The notes below the pieces were generated by a model, which was not told where the DNA came from, did no database searches, and saw nothing but the letters and a program-made list of their open reading frames with translations. DNA of 64,000 nt from Arthrobacter_N sp051262515 (GTDB lineage Bacteria; Actinomycetota; Actinomycetes; Actinomycetales; Micrococcaceae): NCBI RefSeq assembly GCF_051262515.1, contig NZ_JBIMER010000014.1, positions 1-64,000 on the forward strand. Direction: 5' to 3'. A program made the position numbers and the translations under genes. Shown piece by piece: positions 53,332-62,175 of the stretch (its first letter is position 1; each line of letters opens with the position of its first letter).

Positions 53332-54405
53332 TCAAGTGGGCAGGCCGTCTTGCATCGCCTGACGTGCCGCCGTGGTGAGTCCCGTTAGTTGTGACGCTGC
53401 AGGATCGTATTGGAAGAGCAAGACGCCGGCCATCGAACCAAACTCGATTGCCTGTCTCGAGTATCCGCTCAGTGAAAAGAAGATGGCCTGTTTCCCCACG
53501 GTCGTAGCCACCCCAGCGATCTGTCGAACGGGTCCCGGACCGATCGGCGAAGCATGGTGCTTCACCTCTGCAACGCAGCGGTCCGCGATAATGTCGGCTC
53601 CCCCATCCCTGGTCGCCTGGGACACGCGGGTCCCCGTGGCCCCGAGTGCCTCCAGCCACTCCCGACAGTAGAGCTCTGCCTCCCGAAACGTGCATGAGGG
53701 TCTAACCGGCGGGGGGACCAGCTCGAAGGACGAGCTGATCGCTTTTGGTGTGCGTAATTTGGATGTAGCGGTTCCAACCGAGCCTGGGGGATTGAAGGTT
53801 GGGTGGGGGAGGTCCTTGCCCGGGGGCTGGCCCCGAGGGGAAACGTCAGCGGAAGACTGTAGATCCGGCGAGCTTTTCCCCGTTCCCTGAACCGGCCGCC
53901 CGTATGCGCGAATCAGGGTGGACATTTCCCGATGCACGGCGCTCCGGAACTGGGAAGCGACTCTCTCTCGTCCCTGTTCCTGGGCTAGCCAAGCCTGGAA
54001 CGGGCCGTCCTTTGATTCCTGCGCCATCGACGCAAACCAATACACAACCAGCCAAACTGGGATCCACAATGCCCCGACAACAGTCCCAACCTCCCGCGCT
54101 TCTGCACTGAAGACCGGAACGATGAGAAACAACCCCAGAATCAATACCCAAATGACCCACGTGGGTTTTCCGAAGTGCTCCGGTCTAGACGTGCTCGGAC
54201 CGCAGGTCCCGTCGGCTAGCGACTGGACAAGAGAATCGAATTCGGCGACCGCGGAGGGAGTGGAGTGCCCAAGGCGGTAGTACGCATACCCAACTCGGCG
54301 CGCCTGCTCGGAAAGTGCCTCTGTCACCCGGTTCAATCTACTCCCTATAGTTGGATCAACGATGTCGGACAGGGGGCTAAACGTCAGCTTGTCCGGGTAC
54401 GTCAC
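53332..54405 (-). CDS. Membrane-anchored Mrr-type restriction endonuclease
   Basis: 357 aa. Two membrane helices near residues 82-99 and 108-125 follow an N-terminal helical part. A disordered Pro-rich linker (about 170-235) comes next. The C-terminal Mrr-type PD-(D/E)xK nuclease has RDGGADI (Asp271) and VAEVKHH (Glu280, Lys282), then GPVRQIAGVATTVGKQAIFF. The geometry tethers the nuclease to the membrane, a plan seen in several anti-phage effectors. Start GTG 54405 sits at the edge of the duplicated cassette, so the original 5' end may have been lost. Converges on the 619-aa gene. Confidence 0.75.
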   Translation of the reverse strand: MTYPDKLTFSPLSDIVDPTIGSRLNRVTEALSEQARRVGYAYYRLGHSTPSAVAEFDSLVQSLADGTCGPSTSRPEHFGKPTWVIWVLILGLFLIVPVFSAEAREVGTVVGALWIPVWLVVYWFASMAQESKDGPFQAWLAQEQGRERVASQFRSAVHREMSTLIRAYGRPVQGTGKSSPDLQSSADVSPRGQPPGKDLPHPTFNPPGSVGTATSKLRTPKAISSSFELVPPPVRPSCTFREAELYCREWLEALGATGTRVSQATRDGGADIIADRCVAEVKHHASPIGPGPVRQIAGVATTVGKQAIFFSLSGYSRQAIEFGSMAGVLLFQYDPAASQLTGLTTAARQAMQDGLPT

Positions 54406-54529
54406 CGAGGAGCTCGGCTACTCCCAGGCATCCGTCGTCGTGGTGGACGACGACTTCCACTGGTCCGGCCTGAACCCCACCCACATCCACACCGCGATCG
54501 ACCACGCCAGGCAGGATGCCAACGCATGA
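54401..54529 (+). pseudogene. Truncated copy of the NrdH-like redoxin gene
   Basis: Codes for VTEELGYSQASVVVVDDDFH and NPTHIHTAIDHARQDANA in frame, matching the C-terminal half of the redoxin at 48037. The N-terminal half, with the CFGC motif, is absent; sequence before 54400 is unrelated. It keeps the ATGA overlap with its RHH partner. Confidence 0.85.
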
Positions 54530-54732
54530 CCACCAGGAAACCCGATGCCGGGCAGCCGCTGAAGCGGATGAACTTCGACGTCCCCGAGGACCTCGCTCAC
54601 GAGTTCAAGGCCTACGCCGCGCTCCAGGGCAAAACCCAACGCGAAATCGTCATCGCCTTCATGCAACGCTGCGTCCGCCGATCAAGTGATGCTGCGCAGA
54701 CTCTGGGTCATAGCCCGAAGGATGAGGCCTGA
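54526..54732 (+). CDS. Second ribbon-helix-helix protein (copy of the one at 48288)
   Basis: 68 aa. The first 50 residues are nearly identical to the first RHH protein (LKRMNFDVPEDLAHEFKAY, ALQGKTQREIVIAFMQRCVRR); the tail differs and is shorter. Its start overlaps the truncated redoxin copy by ATGA, so the cassette was duplicated as a unit. It appears intact, so its protein may still be made, unlike its redoxin partner. Confidence 0.75.
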   Translation: MTTRKPDAGQPLKRMNFDVPEDLAHEFKAYAALQGKTQREIVIAFMQRCVRRSSDAAQTLGHSPKDEA

Positions 54733-54733
54733 C

Positions 54734-55498
54734 ATGGCCGGTTGGAATCTCCACTTCGACGTTGCCGAGCAGGATTCAGAATTGGCGCGCGATTGCTTCC
54801 GGATTCTCCGATATACCTGCACCCGCCACCATCTCAAGTTTTCTTACTACGCGGGTAGGAGGTCCAACGGACGCATTCACTTCGTTCTCGATTTCAGTGG
54901 GAGCCGTGCTCAACTGGGGTTGGCATCCGCAGATTTTGCGTTGGAAATGCGCGCAGTAGCTCAGCTTCAGAAACACCCACGGGGTAAGCGATTGCCGCTC
55001 CGATTCCTTGAGTGCGTTACCTACTCCGGCTCCGAAGAACCGTTACGACTGCAGCCTCCATCGGACCGCGTTTCTCCAGAGAAACATGATCTGGTGGTTA
55101 GGCACTTGACGGAATACACGCTCGCCTGGGGATCCTGGCGTCGGAGCGAGCTCGCGCCGCCTGATTACGTTGAAGCGCAGCATTCCCTTCTTACGAACCT
55201 TGCTCTTGACCTAGCCGAAGGCGTGTCAACATCTAATGCATATCCGACGCTGATCAAGGCCCTCCGAGTACCGGAACGCTGGGAAGGGGAGTGCCTAGAT
55301 CTCGGCTCGGACCGAAACAGAGTGAAGCACCGCGGTCTTAGGCACGAGGCTGCTCGGTGCGCCGAAAAGTACGAGCAGTGCGTCTATTCGGTATCTCGCG
55401 CAGTCACAGGAATCGACGCAATGCCCAGGACCGCCTACATGTTGGACTGGGAGCGCACGCAGATGGAACTAACTCCAGAGCCGGTGTTCGGAGGCTAG
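54734..55498 (+). CDS. Unrecognised 254-aa protein
   Basis: ATG 54734 with GGATGAGG 6 bases upstream, one base after the RHH stop. No membrane segment. Conspicuous His/Arg-rich segments: TCTRHHLKFSYYAGRRSN and GSDRNRVKHRGLRHEAARC. The C-terminal half is helical and charged. The N-terminal 100 residues look like an alpha/beta fold (GWNLHFDVAEQD, RIHFVLDFSGS). No family recognised. Codon usage is more AT-tolerant than in core genes, consistent with transfer. Confidence 0.6.
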   Translation: MAGWNLHFDVAEQDSELARDCFRILRYTCTRHHLKFSYYAGRRSNGRIHFVLDFSGSRAQLGLASADFALEMRAVAQLQKHPRGKRLPLRFLECVTYSGSEEPLRLQPPSDRVSPEKHDLVVRHLTEYTLAWGSWRRSELAPPDYVEAQHSLLTNLALDLAEGVSTSNAYPTLIKALRVPERWEGECLDLGSDRNRVKHRGLRHEAARCAEKYEQCVYSVSRAVTGIDAMPRTAYMLDWERTQMELTPEPVFGG

Positions 55499-55532
55499 TA
55501 AAAACCCGCCAATTTGCCTGCACCACGAAGGG

Positions 55533-56639
55533 TTATATTCCGTCAGGGAAATGCCCGCGCCTCAAGAATGCTCGCCCGGCTGCCAGCATCGAATGAATTG
55601 CCGCCGGGTGGCTTGAAGCGGCTTCATCGTCGCGTCGCTGGACTATAGAGATGAAAGTCCCCTGAGTTCTGCCGTCAATGATTGACCCGTGGACAAGGAA
55701 TGGCTTGAGCTCTTCAGGCTGGGACGGAACCTCAATTAGCACGAGATCACCCGTGTCCGCTGCGACAACCTCTATCACCAAGCGATCCGGAGGCGGATAG
55801 ATTCGGTTGCTGATGGCTTGTACATATTTCCGGCGGATATTCGGGTCATGCTTCATGGGAGTAACCGCGTGGATGGTGTCGACGCCGTCGCGCTTCTTGG
55901 ATTCGAGGCCCACAACCACCACACCGCCGGAATCGGAATTCGCGAACTGGGAGACCGTTTGGGCGAGCCTGACCTTGCCGTAGTCAGTTCCCAGGTCGTA
56001 GTGCTGTCGTTTGACCTCCAGCCACTGGTTCTCGGGTTGCCCTAGAAGAGTTTGTGCGTGACCAGCGCGTACAAGGTCGGCAAGTGTTGCCGGCGTCAGC
56101 TGACCAGAAGAAGCCATCATCAGAGCCTGTATACCGAGGCCGTCTTCGACGAGGGAAGCTGCTGTCCGACCGCGCGTATGGAATCCAACTGCCAGACGGA
56201 TGTGCCAAGAGATTCCTGAGTCGTCGAAGTCTTCCTGGAATTCCAGCATCCACATTCGTTTGCGCACGAGTAGGGGTGCAACGCGGGAACCAGGGTTTGT
56301 GTGTGGTCTCGGATTTTCTGGAATGTCCTCATAGCTATCAACGTTCATGATCAGATCGTTGTTACGCAGCTCAAGGGAAATGCCCGATATTTCAACGTAG
56401 TCGAGATCAATATCCCCTTTGTATGCGGTGACAACTACGAGGGTGGTTTGGAGCTCGAGATCGTTCATTCGCCTCAAGATCGCCTTTAGGTCGGCGGTTG
56501 AGATCTTCCGTAGGTCGTCGATGTGAACGTATATTTGGTCGCCATCAGGCGATTTACGGACCTTTCCGTCGAACTCCCAATAGAGTCCCTCGTCGAAGAC
56601 CGAGATGTTGCCGCGCTTTGTCAGCAGCTTTCCAACCAT
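55533..56639 (-). CDS. AlbA_2/Schlafen-type DNA-binding protein
   Basis: 368 aa. The C-terminal half carries an AlbA_2 (Schlafen-like) domain: ENQWLEVKRQHYDLG (the usual E-x-K block), then KVRLAQTVSQFANSDSGGVVVVGLESK, as in the ATP-binding transcription regulators often found in defence islands. The N-terminal part (about 1-190) is unlike any family I know and may be a sensor. Divergent from the Type ISP gene and its spacer palindrome. Confidence 0.75.
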   Translation of the reverse strand: MVGKLLTKRGNISVFDEGLYWEFDGKVRKSPDGDQIYVHIDDLRKISTADLKAILRRMNDLELQTTLVVVTAYKGDIDLDYVEISGISLELRNNDLIMNVDSYEDIPENPRPHTNPGSRVAPLLVRKRMWMLEFQEDFDDSGISWHIRLAVGFHTRGRTAASLVEDGLGIQALMMASSGQLTPATLADLVRAGHAQTLLGQPENQWLEVKRQHYDLGTDYGKVRLAQTVSQFANSDSGGVVVVGLESKKRDGVDTIHAVTPMKHDPNIRRKYVQAISNRIYPPPDRLVIEVVAADTGDLVLIEVPSQPEELKPFLVHGSIIDGRTQGTFISIVQRRDDEAASSHPAAIHSMLAAGRAFLRRGHFPDGI

Positions 56640-56994
56640 GCTCCGATACCCCTTCGCGCGTTCGAGGATGGAACTCCTTCAAAGATGCTCACTTGCAGAA
56701 TGCCTTGCTACCGGCGTAGCAAAACCCTTCATGTTCCCCATTGGTCACTCGTTGCTGCGAGTCTATCGGCGACTCGAAGCGTGGAAGCTCTCACTGCGAC
56801 CATCAATGGATCCTTCGCGGGGTCGGGCTCCATGATCTGGTTCCTGCGCCACTTCCCGCCCCTCCGGCACCGCAGGTGTCTTGCGATGCCTTGCCTGAAC
56901 AAGTCCGGAAAGCGCGTCCAGTCTGGAAGATCATATGATCGATGGCACCGGCCCATGCCGGATTCGCATGCTTCTCACCTCCGGGGGTCTTTCT
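56640..56994. other. 355-bp divergent gap, no gene seen
   Basis: Open frames here lack ribosome sites and domain signals. The main feature is a perfect 12-bp palindrome at 56929-56940, 55 bases before the Type ISP start. The promoter(s) of the two divergent genes should lie here. Confidence 0.5.
56929..56940. promoter_or_regulatory. Perfect palindrome GATCATATGATC before the Type ISP gene
   Basis: 12 bp, self-complementary, in the divergent spacer between the AlbA_2 gene and the restriction-modification gene. No canonical -10 overlaps it. It might be an operator for the AlbA_2 protein or for a controller, or it might be chance. Confidence 0.4.
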
Positions 56995-59900
56995 GTGGCA
57001 ACTACGTTCGATGTACTCCTTGATTCGTACCGTGACCTTGCGGATTCGGAGCGGATGAAGGGCAACTACTTCGAACAGCTCGTGGGACGGTATCTCGAGA
57101 AGGACGGCGTTCAGGCTCCGCAATATCGGAACGTCTGGTTGTGGAGGGACTGGCCCGAGCGTGATGGCAAGAAAGACAACGGCATCGACTTGGTGGCCGA
57201 ACGCCAGGACGGCGGGTACACGGCAATTCAGTGCAAGTTCTATGCTGAGGGGCACCGGATCCAGAAGTCGGATATTGACTCGTTCATTTCCGCTTCGGGG
57301 AAACCCCCATTCACCCACCGCCTTATCGTGGACACGACCGGACGGGGCTGGTCCCCGAACGCGGAGGAGATGTTGGACAACCAGCATCTGCCCATCCAGC
57401 GCATCGGACTCACGGATTTCCGCAACTCCAACATCGACTGGGCCACGTACAAGCTGACCGATCCCTCCAAGGCCCCCCAGCTTCATGAAAAGAAGCAGCT
57501 GCGGACCCACCAGCACGAAGCGGTCAACGCTGCCCTCGATGGATTCCAGACCAATGACCGCGGCAAGCTCATCATGGCCTGCGGAACAGGGAAGACCTTC
57601 ACGGCCCTGAAAATTGCCGAACGCTTCGCAGAGCGGGGATCCCACGCCCGGATCCTCTTCTTGGTCCCTTCCTTGGCGCTGATGTCCCAGTCGCTCAAGG
57701 AGTGGTCGGACGAGACCACGATGACGATGCATGCCTACGCCGTCTGCTCCGACACCAAGGTCGGCCGGCAAAAGAATTCTGATTTCACCGACGTGGCCAT
57801 TCATGACCTCCAGATCCCGGCCACCACGGACGGAGCCACCCTGCTGGAGGCGATGGGGACCCGCGAGTTGGAAGAGGGTATGACGGTGGTGTTTTCCACC
57901 TACCAGTCCATCGACGCTGTGTCCCAGGCGCAGAAGGCCGGTCTGCCGGACTTCGATCTGATCATCTGCGACGAGGCGCACCGCACAACCGGTGTCACTC
58001 TGGTCGGCACTGAGGAGTCCCATTTCGTAAAGGTGCACCGAAACGATGTCGTCGCCGGTGTCAAGCGGCTGTACATGACGGCCACGCCCCGCCTGTTCAA
58101 CGATGACACCAAGAACAAGGCACTGGAGCGGGACGCGATTCTGTGTTCCATGGACAAGGAGGCCATGTACGGTCCGGTGTTTTACCGGATCGGCTTCGGT
58201 GAGGCCGTTACCAAAAAACTACTGACTGACTACAAAGTCCTGGTTCTTGGCGTTGACGAAACGCAGGTGGTCTCCAGCTTCCAGGGCCAGCTGGCGGATT
58301 CGAACATGGAACTGCAGATAGATGATGTCGCCAAGCTCATCGGCTGCTGGAACGGCTTGGCCAAGCGCCGCTCTGGGGCCCATGAAGCGTCCTTCGGTAA
58401 CGACCTGGCTCCGATGAAGCGCGCCGTGGCGTTCAACCGGGACATCAAGTCCTCCAAGCTCGTCGAGGCCGAGTTTCCTGATCTGGTCCGGGTGCACCTG
58501 ACCAACCTGGACAACGACGATCCCACCGACGACTTGAAGGTCGAGGTCAAGCACGTGGACGGCGGCTTCAACGCCATCACCCGGGCCGAACGCCTCGACT
58601 GGCTCAAGGAAGATGTCCAGGGCGTCCAGCCCAGCTGCCGGATCCTTACCAATGCCCGCTGCCTCACCGAGGGGGTGGACGTCCCGTCCCTGGACGCGGT
58701 CCTCTTCCTGAACCCACGCAACTCCATGGTCGACGTCATCCAGGCCGTGGGCCGGGTGATGCGCATCGCCAAAGACAAGCAGTTCGGCTACATCATCCTC
58801 CCCATTGCCATCCCCGAGGGCATGTCCACCTCCGAGGCCCTGCGGGACAACAACCGCTACAAGGTCGTCTGGCAGGTCCTGCAGGCCCTGCGGGCGCACG
58901 ACGAGCGCATGGACGCCGCGATCAACCAGATCGAGCTCAACCACAAGGCACCCGAATCGATCCTGGTCGACACCGTGGACCTGTCCCCAATGAAGAAGGC
59001 GAAGACCAACGTTGGCGGAAACGCCGGCGGTGAAGGGGGCGCGGGTGGCGAGGACAATGGCTCAGATGAACCTGGGTGGGAGCAGCCGCCCCTGCAGTTC
59101 CCGGCCGAGGAGTGGAAGGACTCGGTCTACGCGAAAATCGTGGACAAGTGTGGCAACCGCATGTACTGGGAGGACTGGTCCAAGAGCATTGCGGACATCG
59201 CCAACAAACACATCACGCTCATCAACGCACTGCTGACGGCGGCAAATCCGGACCATCGGAAGGCATTCGACGACTTCATTCAGGGCCTGCAGGAGAATCT
59301 GAACCCGGAGATCGACGAGGCGCAGGCGGTTGAAATGCTCGCCCAGCACCTCGTGACCAAACCGGTCTTTGACGCCATGTTCAAGGACTCCAACTTCACC
59401 GAACACAATCCTGTGTCGCTGTCGATGCAGAACATCCTGAACCAGCTCGATAATCACTCCGCGTTCGAGAATGAACGCGCCGGGCTGGAGAAGTTCTATG
59501 ACTCCGTCCGGGCCCGCGTGAAGTCCATCGACAACGCCGCGGCGAAGCAGAAGATCATTCTGGAGTTGTACGACAACTTCTTCCGCAACGCGTTCCCCCG
59601 GGTCGCGGACCGTCTAGGGATCGTCTTCACCCCCGTCCCGGTCGTGGACTACATCCTCCGGTCCGCAGACGCCGCCCTGAGGCTGGAATTCGGCAAGAGT
59701 ATCTCGGACGAGGGAGTCTCCATCCTCGAGCCCTTTGTTGGCACCGGCACCTTCATCACCAGGCTCCTGCAGTCCGGGCTAATCAAGCCGGATGATCTGC
59801 ACCGGAAATACACCCAGGAACTCTTCGCCAACGAGATAGTCCTGCTTAGCTACTACATTGCAGCCATCAACATCGAGACCGTCTTCGCCGAGGAATCTGC

Positions 59901-61839
59901 GACTCACGGCCTGGGTCACGGCTACGCACCGTTCGACGGCATTGCACTGACTGACACCTTTCAACTCAATGAATCAGACGGCGCTTTCGAATCCGTCGTG
60001 TTCCCTGAAAATTCCCAACGTGTGCAGCGGCAGAAGAACCAGGACATTCGTGTCATCGTAATGAACCCGCCCTACTCCTCGGGCCAGACGAGCGCCAACG
60101 ACAACAACCAGAACCAGTCCTACCCCGTCCTGGACGCTTCGATTGCCGAAACGTACGCGAAGCTGTCCACCGGAACCAACAAGAACAGCCTCTACGACTC
60201 CTACATCCGAGGAATTCGGTGGGCGTCCAACCGCATCAAGGACGACGGCGTCATCGCGTTCGTTTCCAATGGAGGCTTCATCGACGGCAACACTGCCGAC
60301 GGTATGCGCAAGACCTTGGTTAGTGAGTTCAGCCGGATCTTCGTCTACAACCTTCGGGGAAACCAGCGGACGTCAGGCGAGCAGTCCCGCAGAGAGGGCG
60401 GTAAAGTCTTCGGGAGCGGGTCGCGCACGCAAGTAGCCATCTGCATCCTCATCAAGAACTCCTCACACATCGGGCCGGCCGACCTCCAGTACAGGGACGT
60501 AGGTGACTACCTCACGCGAGATCAGAAACTCGACGTCCTTGAGATCGAGCAATCGCTGGAAGGCACCGACTGGGAGACGGTCGTTCTGAACGAGCACGGT
60601 GACTGGATAAACCATCGGGACGAGAACTACGACAGATATCAACCCCTCGGCGACAAAGCGACCAAAGGCAAACCAAACACCCCTGCCTTGTTCGAGAACT
60701 TCTCGAATGGGTTGAAAACAAACCGCGATGCCTGGTGCTACAACTTCTCACGCGATGCCGTGGCCTCGAACATGCGCCGCATGATCGATAACTACGAGGC
60801 TCAGCGCAACGCCGGAGGAACCATAGACCCTAACCCCACAAAGATTGCCTGGGGCGGAGGACTAGCCGATGACCTCAAGCGAGGACTGAAGCACGAGTTT
60901 TCCGCAGCCAGGATTCGCCGGGGTCTATATCGTCCATTTTGTCGGCAGTCTGTGTACTTTCACTCGTCAATGAATGAACGCACCTACCAACTGCCCGCGA
61001 TATTTCCGACCGAGGGCCTACCTAACATCGCGTTGTTCATGAGCAGCCCTGGCGCCTCCAAGCAGTTCTCTCCCATGATTGTGGATTCAGTCCCCAACTT
61101 GCATTTGATCCACACTGGACAGGCGTTCAGCCTGTACACGTACGAACCCGCCTCCGAAGACCAAGTGGATCTGTTCACGGACGTCGAAGCCGTCGTTGAC
61201 GGCTACCGGCGCAAAGACAACATCACTGACGCTACGCTCGCCAGCTACCGCGGATTCTACGAAGATGCGGCCTTGACCAAGGAAGATATCTTCTACTACG
61301 TCTACGGTGTGCTGCACAGCCCTACCTACCGGGAGGCCTACAAGGCAGACCTTATGAAGATGCTGCCTCGGATCCCGAAAGCAATGGACTTTTGGGCATT
61401 CAGCAAGGCGGGGCGAAAGCTCGCAGATCTACATCTCAACTACGAGACTGTCGAGCCATTCGACCTGAAGGAAAGCCGAACGGCTCCGGAGCCTACGTCG
61501 CTGGCGGAGCAGTACGAGTACTACCGCGTGACCAAAATGTCCTTCGGTGCACGCAGGGACCGCTCCAAGATCATGTACAACGGTCGCGTCACCCTGTCAG
61601 AGATTCCGGAGGACGCGCTCACCTACCATGTCAACGGCAAGTCCGCACTTGAGTGGATACTGGACCGCTACCAGGTGACAGTCCATAAGGAATCCCAGAT
61701 CACGAACGACCCCAACGGCTATTGCCTAGAAGTTGGTGACCCTCGCTACATCCTCGACCTCATCAAGCGCATAGTCACAGTGTCAGTTGAGACCAATAAG
61801 GTCGTCGCGAGTCTGCCAGCCCTAAACGTTGCCGAGTAG
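56995..61839 (+). CDS. Type ISP restriction-modification enzyme (LlaGI/LlaBIII-like)
   Basis: A single chain of 1614 aa carrying all activities, as in LlaGI. Order: Mrr-like nuclease (FEQLVGRY, then NGIDLVAERQDGG with Asp65 and IQCKFY with Lys81); SF2 helicase/translocase with CGTGKTFTALK (residues about 196-206), ICDEAHRTTG (326-329 DEAH), YMTATPRL and VGRVMRIAK; coupler; gamma-type N6-adenine methyltransferase with EPFVGTGTF (near 912) and NPPYSSGQ (near 1024); C-terminal target recognition region. GTG 56995 is chosen (chains of this family begin ATTFDxLL); ATGs at 56935 and 56968 lack a ribosome site. Recognition sequence cannot be read. Confidence 0.93.
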   Translation: MATTFDVLLDSYRDLADSERMKGNYFEQLVGRYLEKDGVQAPQYRNVWLWRDWPERDGKKDNGIDLVAERQDGGYTAIQCKFYAEGHRIQKSDIDSFISASGKPPFTHRLIVDTTGRGWSPNAEEMLDNQHLPIQRIGLTDFRNSNIDWATYKLTDPSKAPQLHEKKQLRTHQHEAVNAALDGFQTNDRGKLIMACGTGKTFTALKIAERFAERGSHARILFLVPSLALMSQSLKEWSDETTMTMHAYAVCSDTKVGRQKNSDFTDVAIHDLQIPATTDGATLLEAMGTRELEEGMTVVFSTYQSIDAVSQAQKAGLPDFDLIICDEAHRTTGVTLVGTEESHFVKVHRNDVVAGVKRLYMTATPRLFNDDTKNKALERDAILCSMDKEAMYGPVFYRIGFGEAVTKKLLTDYKVLVLGVDETQVVSSFQGQLADSNMELQIDDVAKLIGCWNGLAKRRSGAHEASFGNDLAPMKRAVAFNRDIKSSKLVEAEFPDLVRVHLTNLDNDDPTDDLKVEVKHVDGGFNAITRAERLDWLKEDVQGVQPSCRILTNARCLTEGVDVPSLDAVLFLNPRNSMVDVIQAVGRVMRIAKDKQFGYIILPIAIPEGMSTSEALRDNNRYKVVWQVLQALRAHDERMDAAINQIELNHKAPESILVDTVDLSPMKKAKTNVGGNAGGEGGAGGEDNGSDEPGWEQPPLQFPAEEWKDSVYAKIVDKCGNRMYWEDWSKSIADIANKHITLINALLTAANPDHRKAFDDFIQGLQENLNPEIDEAQAVEMLAQHLVTKPVFDAMFKDSNFTEHNPVSLSMQNILNQLDNHSAFENERAGLEKFYDSVRARVKSIDNAAAKQKIILELYDNFFRNAFPRVADRLGIVFTPVPVVDYILRSADAALRLEFGKSISDEGVSILEPFVGTGTFITRLLQSGLIKPDDLHRKYTQELFANEIVLLSYYIAAINIETVFAEESATHGLGHGYAPFDGIALTDTFQLNESDGAFESVVFPENSQRVQRQKNQDIRVIVMNPPYSSGQTSANDNNQNQSYPVLDASIAETYAKLSTGTNKNSLYDSYIRGIRWASNRIKDDGVIAFVSNGGFIDGNTADGMRKTLVSEFSRIFVYNLRGNQRTSGEQSRREGGKVFGSGSRTQVAICILIKNSSHIGPADLQYRDVGDYLTRDQKLDVLEIEQSLEGTDWETVVLNEHGDWINHRDENYDRYQPLGDKATKGKPNTPALFENFSNGLKTNRDAWCYNFSRDAVASNMRRMIDNYEAQRNAGGTIDPNPTKIAWGGGLADDLKRGLKHEFSAARIRRGLYRPFCRQSVYFHSSMNERTYQLPAIFPTEGLPNIALFMSSPGASKQFSPMIVDSVPNLHLIHTGQAFSLYTYEPASEDQVDLFTDVEAVVDGYRRKDNITDATLASYRGFYEDAALTKEDIFYYVYGVLHSPTYREAYKADLMKMLPRIPKAMDFWAFSKAGRKLADLHLNYETVEPFDLKESRTAPEPTSLAEQYEYYRVTKMSFGARRDRSKIMYNGRVTLSEIPEDALTYHVNGKSALEWILDRYQVTVHKESQITNDPNGYCLEVGDPRYILDLIKRIVTVSVETNKVVASLPALNVAE

Positions 61840-62175
61840 CAGTCATGGCCAAACCAACGAGTGTCCCGGAGGGGCGTCTATTTCCATGTTCGGAAGTCAT
61901 CTGAAGGATCCTTTGATGAGGCGTGGCCAGAGAGAGGGTCAGAATCCGTTCGGCACCGCTGTTGGGACGGGCCAGGTTACAAATTTGGCATGTGGTACAG
62001 CGGCCGAGCGGAACTTCGAACGTCAAAACCGGTCGGTAGAAATCGGTCGTTATTGATCCCGAGGTGCGAGGACTTGGACGCCGACCGAAACGCGTCTCCA
62101 CTGGAATTCACGCCAGCAACGAAACTGCCTTCCTTCACCAGTGCGGTCGGAGTGTGGTCTTCCCGTTAATCTTGA
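61840..62175. other. 336-bp gap after the Type ISP gene, no supported gene
   Basis: A GTG-started frame at 61861-62169 (102 aa, Arg/Ser-rich) is the longest, but it lacks a ribosome site and any domain pattern. Nothing else is visible. Confidence 0.5.

Noticed and set aside
61861..62169. 102-aa frame after the Type ISP gene
   Set aside because: No ribosome site, no domain, atypical composition.
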